Shown here piece by piece: positions 47,803 through 58,332 of a DNA stretch of 64,000 nucleotides (its first letter is position 1; each line of letters starts with the position of its first letter). Made by a program: the position numbers and the translations under genes. The notes under the pieces were generated by a model, which saw nothing but the letters and a program-made list of their open reading frames with translations, did no database searches and was not told the DNA's origin. This stretch comes from Sarcocystis neurona (lineage: Eukaryota; Apicomplexa; Conoidasida; Eucoccidiorida; Sarcocystidae): NCBI GenBank assembly GCA_000727475.1, contig KL647295.1, positions 44,173 through 108,172 of the forward strand, read 5' to 3'.

Positions 47803-50800
47803 CTACCAAAGCCATACGGATTTATAAGCACTCATAAGAATAGATATATCCAACACGTCCCTGCGGCTATACCAGATTGGTGACGTGGTCTATGGCTTCG
47901 CTCGTGTGCGTGTACGTTTGACCACTGGAAGCATCGTCCGTTGTCTAGAGACGTATCTCATTCTTTATATATACGTACACATGTGCACCCGTAGCTCTAC
48001 TGTTGCCAAACATATATGTGTGTGACCGGTGTGTGTGTACGTGTGTATACACATAACACTATGTGTATATATACATATATCCATCCGGTATAGCTGCAGA
48101 TGACGCCTTTGATCACTGCAAAGTTTTACGCACTTTTCTCCAGTTCATTCTTTTGCCGGCGTGACATCTTTTAATATATTTTTGGTGCAACCTTGCGGCC
48201 AGCTGTGTGAACAGGGGCATTACACTGGTTTTTCCATTACATATGCAAGTGGCACCTTCTAAGACGAAGCGTGCATTTGAACTGTCCATACTTACCTGAC
48301 ACTACAAGTGACTGCACGGTAAACCTTTCTTAAAGTCAACTCTCTCGAAGATAGTATCAGGATCAGAAGGCTTGTGAAAATTTAGTACAGTAGAACTTTC
48401 TTCAGGAAGCTTGCACCATAGTGTACAACAACAGTAAGCATGTTTCCTGGTACGCCTGCGTGCCTGATGCCCTCTCGTGAGAGACATTCAGCAGAAAGGC
48501 TCAATAGGGTACGTGGATGAATGACACACAGCGATTAAAGTACAACGTCAGGTGACGTCACCGCGATGATGTAAACGCGGTAGTCAAAAACGAGCGTATT
48601 TCCCCAGAAGTCAGCCGAGAGGGGGCGCGGACGAATAGCAGACGGCGGGCACTAACGGTGAGTCCCACCACTACGTACAGAAGCTTTTACTGGACATGAC
48701 CAAGCATCACGACGTGTGATACGCCACTTAAATACAAGCAGTGCGTATGCTGAGCACAAATTTTTGATGGATCACCTGGAGAAGTTACGCGGCAGAGGTG
48801 TCACCGCGAACATACAGGTGTGTTCTGCTGCACTGGGAATTATTCTTGCAAGGACGAGAGAAACAGTAAATGAAACAAGGATTACTGCTGGTTCCATTTT
48901 GTAGGGGGGTTCCCGAAATAAGAGTATTTTGCGGATTCAGACCAAAATGCCTAACAAACAGTTGCTATTGAAGTCACCTGTTCTGAGTTCAAATGTTGTC
49001 TGTGTGCTAGGTGCGGTATCACATAAGAGGGGTGCTCTGCGTAGTATCCCACAGAAAACCTGGTCCAACCTCCACCCTAGTGAGGCTCGCGAAGAAAACC
49101 AGAAGAGGCTTTGCCGAAGCGGAAGCAACCGCCTTGTCGGCTTCTGAAAGCCTTCCTGGGCATGTGACACTCCCCTCAAGTTTCCTCCCTGCCGGTCCTA
49201 AACCACAAGGGGTATAAATAAGCTGTATCCGCAGACAGGAAAACGAACACCTCGGCTACCAGAGAGCGCCAAGGGTGGATGCGTCTTTTTCTACAAATAT
49301 CGTCGAACTTTGCGACGTTACCATTCAGCGACACTGGTAGGTGGGAGAGGAAGCGTGTGCTTGCAAAAGTGCTTTCCCTGCTCCCCCCATCTCCCTCTCC
49401 TTTGTCAAGGAGCACAAACTCACTACAACGACGCAAAAGAGGAAGTCTGCCGCTCTCCAGGAGTCACCGTAATTGCAGGCGACTTCGCGGCCAGTGGCTG
49501 CCGAATCACACGAAACTGAAGGGGCCTGCACATACACGCCGGAAGCCATGCAGCTGCACTAAATGCTTCACCACAAACGATAAAGGCACCAAATTGAGCC
49601 CACGCGAATTCGCTGGGTGTCTCCGAAGAACTGCTGCCTGGTGTGCTGTTTTCACCGGGTAGTCGCTAGTCGTCGTGATATTTGAAACACATCCCCACTA
49701 GTCCCGTGAATGCTGTGGCTCATCATGTGCGACCACTTCGTCTTCAAGGTTTCTTCCACGCGACTAAGGTACTCTTCCTTTGTCTTCGACATTATACCTC
49801 AAGTGCTTCTGCAGATGCTTGGAGATGATGTGTGCCATACGTAAGTGCCTCGCTCACCTTTTCTGTGGGCAGTACATTCACCTACGGGCTGTTTCCACTA
49901 TCTAAGGGGCATTTTACTCCAGCAACAACAAGCAAGAATGTCCAGCGTACTTCCACAGCAGATTTTCGCTTCTCCGCAGCTACGCGCTCTGCAGCAGTCT
50001 ATGTGTACGTAAAGTTTTTTGCAGTCCCTACTAAGAGCAGCTGTGAGTTGTGCAGGAATGTACATGTGGAGTTCTATCAGCATGCCTGCTAAAGAAACCC
50101 GACACTTCAGCGCGCGTCAGCTGTGAACAGGAAGAACACTAACTGGTCGCACACAATCAGAGCGGTGTCGCCCGGCAGCAAGCCGTGTGCAGGGTTGTGG
50201 AAAGGCAGTGTACCACCAATATGTCGGTCCCACGCAGCGGCATTTTGCACCTTGGACAGTGCACTAAAATGTCCAATGTAAGTGCCTATAATAAGGGAAA
50301 TCCTCTTCCATCGCCAAAAAGTTTTTGTATAGCTGTCGACAGCTCTGCGCCCGCCACTGCCATTGTAGCTTTCACAGAGACAATCCACGCTGCAAGCTTC
50401 TGTGCCTACGTCCTTACTGTTAAGTCCGATTGTGAATCTTGTCTTTGTTAAACTAAGGTGGATTTTTGTCTGTTCATAATTGAGCACGCCTGGAGGCTTC
50501 GAAGTCAGCGAGCGGCAAAGCATGTTCCCGGGTTAACCCGACGAGTGTCTAGCCGCGAAGTCAGAGGAGAAACGTGTCGAGCATGAATACGCAGCTTCTG
50601 AAACACAAGGTTGTTTTGAGTGTTCCGATGCTGGAATCCGTCTAACATTAGCATTAAAGGAGAAATTACATGTACAGAATCGTGTGTGAAGAATTCCTCC
50701 GCACTGCAACAGGAGCGGCACCGAGTCCTTTGATCGTCCACGTGCGAGACGTTTGTAAGGCTGTTTCGATCCTCTCTGTTCAATCCACCAAAAATATACA

Positions 50801-50875
50801 GCTCGATCTCAAGGGTGGCCGTTCTATTGAATTTTTGTTGCAATACTGATTTATAGTTCGAACGGAAACCCTTAC
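47803..50875. other. Repeat-poor region without firm genes
   Basis: Ordinary-composition DNA. Splice-like signals occur, for example CAG/GTAAGT on the minus strand near 48298 and, on the plus strand, CACTG/GTAGGTG at 49339 with a pyrimidine-rich acceptor at 49410. Phase-open segments with no recognisable domains flank them. Real small exons are possible, but I could not choose among competing frames. Confidence 0.4.
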
Positions 50876-51643
50876 CATTCTGCAGGTTGAAGGATCCTCT
50901 GCCTGCGCGTGATGTGCCACGCAGCGGCTGTTACGTCCGCGTCTTTGCGATAGCGCTTTCTCTATAACGCTGCCGCTCCACCTCACAATTTTTTACTTCT
51001 CCTCATTGGTTACAAGGTTAAGTTCTTCTATTGCGTATTACCACATCACCCCCTGGCTCTAAGAGTTCTCTACCCAGTCGTTTAATGGCAGAGTTGCCTT
51101 TCACCTTCCCGTCTGCAACAGGGAAAAGGCTTTTCTACGCCCCCCTGCTACGTGGGAGGCCGCCATTTTAGCCGCATTTGATTCCCGTCGTCTGCTATGT
51201 GCTATGATCCCTCGCGTCTATATGTGCTTGTAAGCTCAGGTGTGTGACGACGGGCCAGGAAATGGTACCGCTTAAGTTCATGGGAGACCATACCTAGTAC
51301 CGGCGTCCAGAGTGAAGCACGCGTGGGCGTCAGCTGGAGGACCTCTTCAGTTATGTCCCCAGGAACTTTCTCTTTCTTGTGCACAAAACGTCTGCATACA
51401 TCTAGTCGTGGGACTGAATCACGAGATCCGTTGGCTGTGAGAGGTCCTCCCTACAAACCCTGTCTGCTAGCACCGCGACCTGCTCCGCAGTCGTGCAAAT
51501 ACGTCAGAAGCGCGTAACGTCGTCGGATGTTGCCGCACAACTTTTGGGATCAACCACACCCCCACGTCGGAGCGGCTGTTACCTGTATCGCTCAAAGGCG
51601 TCGCGCTAGTGGTACGACGGATGCACTCAACTTCACATTTCTT
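50876..51643 (-). CDS. Candidate multi-exon gene fragment, unidentified
   Basis: Four exons chain in phase: 51643-51583 (KKCEVECIRRTTSATPLSDT), 51434-51294 (contains KEKVPGDITEEVLQLTPTRA), 51112-51042 (GKVKGNSAIKRLGRELLEPG), and 50927-50876 (GTSRAGRGSFNLQN, donor ATG/GTAAGG). Intron sizes are 148, 181 and 114 bp. In the first exon only one frame is open. Neither a start nor a stop was established. Downstream, an open frame with LQQKFNRTATLEIELYIFGG would need a 30-bp intron, too short to accept. No family recognised. Phase-consistent chains can arise by chance, so this is a lead rather than a firm gene. Confidence 0.3.
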
Positions 51644-52218
51644 CTGCGGAAGACGCTATCCACCTCCTTACCCTTCCTTTCCCTACAGCACTGTTGACGC
51701 CTTTCAAGAATGGTGAGACAAACAAAGATTGCAAAGCGTCCGAGACTGGATTCAGTTCTGCGACCAGCAAGTGATAAGTGGAAAGCTGACACGGCAGTGT
51801 GGTAGGGGGACGCTACTGCAAGGACAACAGACACGCTGGCTGTACACGTCAGAGTCTAGAAGGTAGAGACAGCTCAAAAAAGCGTCATGCTGTTTTTGGC
51901 TCACAGTAGGTCTAAGGGAAGCTAATGTGATCAGCTGCAGAAAAACGGCTTAGCGACAATATCTTGTCCCAGCGAACTGCTCTACACTTTGGGATAAAAC
52001 AGTTTAGCATTAACTCCACCGGGTGACTTATACTCCCAAGAGGATGCAACGCCTGTGCTGGGCGTACAGCACAGTTCCTCTCTGTTCTTCCCGCCCAGGC
52101 TCGTTATAAGCGGTTCTGCAGTAATTTCGAAAGTACGCCGCGCAATGGCATACTGGCTATACATTCGCGGATTCGCAGTGATATGGTAGAACTGCTAAGA
52201 ATGTTCGGTACCGAATAG

Positions 52219-53102
52219 ATGATGCCAGCAGAGTGCGGTGCTGCTGTGGCGCCTACCGGTGTGCTCCCGCTCTACCGCTACAGCCGACATTCAACTGTCG
52301 AGGAAAGGCGGCAGGCGGCTCACGTGACAGTCGTGTATCCGTCGAAGCTGTGTGTAGAACTACCCGACTGTGCGTCATTCTGCACCGAGAAGGTTTGTCG
52401 TCTTCCTGAGCCCTTGTAATACCGTTGTGGTGAGACGTCCAGAACTATTTTGCTATCCCTCCGTCTGGTGTTAGTCAGAGGTCGAGGAAACTTTGAATCG
52501 AATCAAAACGCATAAAGGCGTCTGCGGGATTGTCATCGTCAATAGCGATGGAGTGCCCCTCCGCTCCACACTGGACAGCCAGGCTACAGCACAATACTCT
52601 GCTCTCATATCGCAGCTGGCGGCGAAAGCCCGCTCCGTCGTGAGAGACCTTGATCCACAGGTAACTTGGAAGTGTTTTGGTGATATGCTGTTGACTCGAG
52701 AATCCATGCATTAGGTACGGTACACATACGCTAATGCATTTAAGGAGGCCCTGTTTGTCACGAAGGACGTCTGTGAGGGTGCAGTCTAGCGCTAGATCTC
52801 CAGCGGCATGGGTCATTACTGACGCTCGATTCATTGACCAAAGCTATAACTGAACTGGATATTGCACTGTATTTGTCCGCAGCGTGTTACAGTATGTGAA
52901 GGTGTAGCTAGTGGTGCGGAGATTGTAAACGTACAGCGGGTGTTCAGCACTGAGGTTGTCATTGCGTTTTGTGTTACAGAACGACCTCACGTTCTTACGC
53001 GTGAGGTCGAAGAAGCATGAAATCTTAGTCGCACCTGATAAGGACTTCGTACTTATTGTCATTCAAGATCCAAACTCCGACCAAAGCCTTCCTCCGGCCT
53101 GA
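52219..53102 (+). CDS. Dynein light chain, roadblock/LC7 type (3 exons)
   Basis: Exon 2 (52479-52660) encodes [20 protein letters not shown], then [29 protein letters not shown] and RDLDPQ, ending at CAG/GTAACT. Exon 3 (52980-53102) follows GTGTTACAG in phase 0 with [20 protein letters not shown] and FVLIVIQDP, ending in TGA. This is the full roadblock/LC7 fold and matches the family order and length (about 95-110 aa). These proteins dimerise on the intermediate chain of cytoplasmic and axonemal dynein and link cargo to the motor. Male gametes of coccidia are flagellated, so an axonemal role is possible. Exon 1 is least certain: ATG ATG CCA GCA GAG TGC G at 52219-52237 joins exon 2 in phase and gives 107 aa, but its donor (G/GTGCTG) is weak. 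Exons 2 and 3 are certain. Confidence 0.9.
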
Positions 53103-54962
53103 CGCGTATGACGATTCACCATACGTATTTCCCTGTGCGAAGGGTGTGTAACAGCGTGAAGTCAGGGACACCTCAGCAAGTTTACTTTCTAAAGGAGTGC
53201 TGCATATACACAGCAGCATCCCGCGTTGCCCTAGTGGGGTTCTGTCCCCGCGAGTTTATTCCCATTACGCCGGGTAGTAGGTTGACACTGAATAACTCTC
53301 TTTTCTAAATGGAGACGCGCAGTGAAAATTGGGACGTACAAAGTGCCGTGTCCAATCTGAAGCTACTGTACCAACTACGCGGAGAACAATCGGAGGATGA
53401 AACCTAGAGGGAAGTACACTGTCTCTCGGATTCGTACCCAGTTACGTGGCTAATTCATTTTGTTTTTCTTACTCGTGGATGCTGCCGTAGCAGCGTTTTT
53501 ACATCCGAAGGTATCTGTTTGAGCTTGTTTCCAGAAGTTGTTATTCGCTACAATGATGAAGGGTGCTTCCTGTATCTCATCCAGTGGATCCGAATGCTGT
53601 TTAGTACTCTCCGTGGACCGAAGTTGACTGCGCCAAACTCTCGTCAATAACTTTAAATTTCTGCCGTGTATCTGAGAAAACGTATTTCGCCCTCTAAAAG
53701 AACGAAACAGAGGTGCTAACTGGATTGGCACAACCGACACCACGGATTGTGTCAGTGAAGACGAATCGGAAAACGCAAAGTGTGTGAACATAGTCAAGGT
53801 TACTTAACGCTACACAGAAGTTCGGAACCACGGGGGATCGCTACGTTCGCCCCCGTTTTTTCACCGAATTAGTTAGCCACAATTGATAACGCGCAACTGC
53901 GCGAGGCAACAAACCTGAGTGCGGTAGAACGTGGTAGCAACGTACGCGGCGAAACGTCGCGCGATGGTGTGCAGTGGTAGTTGGGACACCGAGGTAGGCG
54001 GATATAGTTGTACAAGAAGTGTGAGCGGTAGCTTTTGCACTAGACGTACGAATCTGGAGAAAATCGCGAAGACGCGTGCTTACGCGATACTTGCCCAGGT
54101 AATTTCTTATCGTAGTGCCAATATCATGCGCTCCTTTAGGAGGGGGCATCAGCACAGTTAGGTTTGATTACTTGCCAGTTCGTTAGCTCTACACGCTAAC
54201 ACTCGTTCAGGCGTCGTTTTGAGAGCAACAAGGTACTCTCAAAAAGAAAGCAAGAAAGCGCTACACGGTTTTCCTGTTTGCCGACAGATGCTTGTCCAGC
54301 AGAACTGGAGGCAGAGTTGTTCGTCTCCCAATTTAGGGCGTCCACCGCCCACAATTGCATCGCTGTTAAATCTCAACGGACCTGGCTAGTTTTCATACAA
54401 GCCACACACATACATTGGATCACTACGTGTTCACCTCACGTGTCAGAGTTGCAGGACCGGGTGTACGTACGCCGTCCTTGCGCGTCGGGAAAAGAACTAG
54501 TCATCTGCTTGTTAAACAGATGATTCATATTTCGCCGAACGGCCTGGAAGTTTTTCTTATTTTCATTCTTTTGTGGGGTTACTGTGAGACGGTAAAGTTG
54601 TCACGGCATGATCAATGGAAACGTGCAACAGCTTTTTGTTGTGACACGGTCACACGCATCATGAGCTGTTGCAGAGTGAGGCATTAGGTTATTCGTGTGT
54701 CGACCGAAAACTTTGTGTGTTGCAACGTTTGACTGTTAGTAAAATCGAGACCCACATATGTTTTGCGGCAAAAGTCGCGAGGACCAACTGGTTTCACAAG
54801 CGTGTTTCTTAGGACAAGTTGATAGCGAAGGCTCCGTCCACCCACTGTCGAAGTGTAATAAAGTTCACACTCTTGTGTACAGAAAACGTCTTCTGACAAC
54901 ATGGATTCAAGAACAGTTTCTAAAAAGGGACTGATTCCAAAAAAATTTAGACTATCTGACGG
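53103..54962. other. Repeat-poor region without firm genes
   Basis: Open frames of 80-115 codons exist (minus 53450-53797, minus 53841-54155, plus 54278-54523), with normal composition but no recognised domain. A short frame reading METRSENWDVQSAVSNLKLL (53309-53410) could be a terminal exon. None is called. Confidence 0.4.
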
Positions 54963-55871
54963 ATGCCGGAGAACAACCTGGCCCACAATTTCAGTTGGTG
55001 TCCTGCTACCTGTCTCCCTGTTGTTCAACACTGGTCAGTCCGAGTTTCTCCACTCTTTCGACTGTTCCTGCTTGAATGCTGCACGCATTCTGCAGGCGTA
55101 GCTGCCAGCCACATGGAGGAAGCCGGTGCATTCCTAAAACCGGTCCACCGGAGTGAGAGATCACGGAGGATGGTCTCCAACTTGGACTTGCCACGCCTGG
55201 AGGATCTATTACGCTTGGGGGATGCGCTTCGGCAGCCCGAGGCGTCCTGGTTTTCCGGCGTGCCACGCATATCTGAGATGCCCCGTCTGTCTGAGCTGCC
55301 CCGACTACCTGATATGCCAGCTCTCGCCGACGTGCCTCGCTTGTCTGACCTTCCACGTTTGAGTGATATGTCAGGTCTGTCCGACCTACCTCGTCTCGCG
55401 GACATACCAAGTCTCGCAGACTTGCCAACAGTTGGCGACTTACCACGGCTGCCTGCTGTTCCACGCTTAGCAGATATGCCTCGGCTTGGTGACATGCCAC
55501 GGCTGAGCGAGCTGCCTGGACTGCCGGACGTGCACTCTATAGGTGATACGGCGCGGCTTCCTCAGATACCCAGATTAACTGATGGACAGGCCGTCGGAGA
55601 TCTTCCCCGTTTAGGAGAAAAAACTCGTCTCTTAGAGTTTCCTCGCCTCGCGGATCTGCAGTGGCCTCCTGAGAAGGAGTTTCTTGCGAAGCTTCAGAAT
55701 ACCGACATTCAAGATGCCCTAGAAAACATCAAAAACATTATTTCCGATCCCCCTAATTTCAAGCAAAACGCCCTGCCGAAACGAATCAAGGGCTTTGAGT
55801 CTCCAAAAGCCAAAGATATCTTTCCTTCCTTTGAAGAGACTAACATCCGTGAATGGCGGCATTCGAAGTAG
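54963..55871 (+). CDS. PRLxDL hexapeptide-repeat protein, unknown family
   Basis: The ORF is open for 302 codons. From about residue 74 to 240 it is a tandem array of about 25 six-residue units (18-bp period) of form P-R-L-x-[DE]-[LMVI]: PRLSEL, PRLPDM, PALADV, PRLSDL, PRLSDM, PRLADI, PSLADL, PRLGDM and so on. Third-position bases vary between copies, so the repeat is old and kept by protein-level selection. This is unlike the CAG-derived homopolymers elsewhere. A non-repeat helical C-terminus follows (PPEKEFLAKLQNTDIQDALE onward, basic, ending REWRHSK). The start is uncertain. A very good acceptor lies at 55096 (pyrimidine-rich, ATTCTGCAG), so the first 44 codons could be intronic. In one reading, a donor after NLAHNFS would join in phase. 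A signal peptide is not convincing. I do not recognise the family. The pattern differs from the left-handed beta-helix hexapeptide of acyltransferases. Confidence 0.7.
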   Translation: MPENNLAHNFSWCPATCLPVVQHWSVRVSPLFRLFLLECCTHSAGVAASHMEEAGAFLKPVHRSERSRRMVSNLDLPRLEDLLRLGDALRQPEASWFSGVPRISEMPRLSELPRLPDMPALADVPRLSDLPRLSDMSGLSDLPRLADIPSLADLPTVGDLPRLPAVPRLADMPRLGDMPRLSELPGLPDVHSIGDTARLPQIPRLTDGQAVGDLPRLGEKTRLLEFPRLADLQWPPEKEFLAKLQNTDIQDALENIKNIISDPPNFKQNALPKRIKGFESPKAKDIFPSFEETNIREWRHSK

Positions 55872-58332
55872 TGTGCACAGGGCAACCCTGCTAGCATCCA
55901 ACAAAATGCTTGGACCATTAACAAGCCGTACTCAAAAGTGGAAGGTGAATCAAGTACGAGATGTGGCCGAAACATGTTCACGAAGGAAGCGTTACTAGTA
56001 GGGCACCAGGTGCGTCCAACGCTGCATCAACCCGGGCACCTTCCCATTCATACCACTTCTTGCATTGCCCCAAAATTAGCTCAGAGTGTGACAGCCCTCT
56101 GGGCTGAGCTTCTGTATCTCGTCACTGATTGCGCGGTGCATCTATGTCATGACTTCAAACCTACGTGCGCGCTGCGTAAGCTTTTCAGGTGACGCCCACT
56201 CAAAACCGATAAACCAGACTAAACGACTCAAACTTAATGTTGAATAGAACACATGAATATCTGATCCTTCTAAGCTACCCTAGCCCGGAGTTTTGCGACA
56301 GCCACCACAAGTGATGATTTCCTGCAGTAATGTTATTTGTTGGCCCCACCGTACTCGCACATTGTCTAGGCGCTACGACCCTTGCTATCACCTTTTCAGG
56401 AATGCCACTACTGCGTGCAGGCCGTAACATACTTTTGTTGTGCATTGTGGCGCTGCATCAATTTCTACGTGCGAGCCTACATGATTATATTTCAGTATAT
56501 CCGTGCGTGAGCCAGAGACCATACAAATTTTGGGACCAACACAGCTTTCACGAAGAAATTCTTAATAACCAAGCATAATCAGTGCATGCGCGAGGGAGCC
56601 CGTCTGGCAAAAAGTACCTTGGAGTGTTCAGCGAACACGGCAACTGCTCAGTGTATGTATATATATACTGGTCTTTTCACGGCCGCAAAAGCGGCGTGAT
56701 GTCGGCCCATTATACTTCTGCTGAAAGATGTGTTGCAAACTGCAGTAAGCCGTTTGCCACTGAAGCGTAGTCGCTGACCGCTCAGGGGCTCCAGTGAGCG
56801 TTATTGACGCGCGGACATCAGTGTCACTCCCTCCGTGTTCGAACCCTCAAACATTGATGCCTCTTGGGTGAAGTGTCCATCACTACGGCGGCGAACTGAT
56901 GCGACAGGTCACGCTGCTGTTCATGGCTAGACTGGATTTGTCCACGTGCCAACGCACATATGGAAACCTGCCATCGTGAGTCACGGTGCAGGTTACAGCA
57001 GTACGTGCAAAAATATGAAGTCTCGCCAGGTTAGTCAAAGAAGCCTGTGGTATGCTAGAAATTGTTGATGCTGAGACGCAGACATCGCTTTTCAATTGCG
57101 TGTCAAGACCCACAAGTGGTCCAAGGCGCATACGGGTTGGAAGGCGAGGGAACACAAGCCGTTTATCCCGAACTACTGCACCTCCTCAGAGTCGTCGCGT
57201 GCACAGATGGCTGCGCTTTATTGCTGGTGCGCAGCTGCGTTGGTGTTCGATTCCTCGGAGGGTTCTATTTTGAAAACGCGTCGTTCGTCAAGCGTCCAGC
57301 CTCGTACACCTGAAGCTCACCGCACTGTTCCAAATTCTGTGCCCCTGGAGCCCAAGGGCTGGCACGCTCCGTACCTATGACTGATTACAACCCTTCGTAC
57401 GAGAAGAGAACTTGAAAGTATTCAACGCGCCGTCCCTTTGAACCTTTAGACGCAGGTCATCTGGATCACCGTAGGAGACTAGAGGTTACCGAGATCAAGC
57501 CTGGTGATGCTGGGACGCGAGCTGTCACCAAATAGTTGTAACCTTAATGTGCCGTAGTAGGCGACATGCGCGACATGTTGGCACGTTCCGTCCATAGAAA
57601 CTCCTTTTGGCGCCCAACGACGTGTGATGTACTTGCCAACGCAAACAAACATGTTTATCACGAAGGTATATAGGGCCAGTTACTGGTGCTTCCTCTGCTG
57701 AAGTTCGACCAGTGTAACCGCTTCGGTGTCTTCTTTCCCGTATGTCACCTGGTGCGTACTTCGAGCAAACCCCACGGACCCGCACCACTATTTAAATGAA
57801 GTTCGTCACAGTGTTTTGTGTTCGTGAATTTCTCCACTAAGCTTTCCAGCTTGAACCAGTACTGGAGTGGTATTTACATCATTTCGTAGTTCCACGCCTA
57901 TTGTACCCGTGTGGATTATCCCTGTCCTCCCAGCGCTCAGGCGCTGCGTTGCTGGCCTTGATGCGTGTAAAATGCCACCGCGTGCTTTATCAGTCTGCAG
58001 AGGTGACGACACTTGTCCGTCTGGCATACTTGCTGGTTGGTTTTTAGTCAACAAACTCTAATTCACTAGAACTTGTCCATACGCTGTCCATTTCTTTCAC
58101 CAGAGAAACCCAGATCTATACGGGTGCTTAGTGGCGGCCTGCTTTGGGAAAAGTTCTAGCAGTTACAACAGTTCGTAACTCCCGTTCTGCATCCTCATTT
58201 CCTCAACAAAGCTTCTGTGGCCAAAGCTTCTGTACTTGCTCGACAGACAGTATATGAAACAAAGGCGGTTCTCGGTCGCCCGTCCTTCCTTTCGTCGTGC
58301 ATTCCACGGCGCTTGCGGGCCCAGAATTCTTC
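55872..58332. other. Repeat-poor region without firm genes
   Basis: Open frames up to 94 codons on both strands, for example minus 56883-57155 and three overlapping plus frames at 57050-57380. None has a recognised domain or a unique splice solution. Confidence 0.4.

Noticed and set aside
48608..49147. Plus-strand exon chain VSREGARTNS / HKFLMDHLEKLRGRG / KTWSNLHPSE
   Set aside because: Phase-consistent, but no start exon fits, the acceptor before HKF is weak, and another frame is open in the last exon.
49279..49662. Plus-strand gene around the clean intron 49339-49410
   Set aside because: Two frames remain open across the junction and give unrelated peptides with no recognisable domain, so I could not choose a product.
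56838..57260. GTTCGAACCC and GTTCGATTCC words resembling tRNA T-loops
   Set aside because: No flanking acceptor stem, D-arm or anticodon arm could be paired around them.
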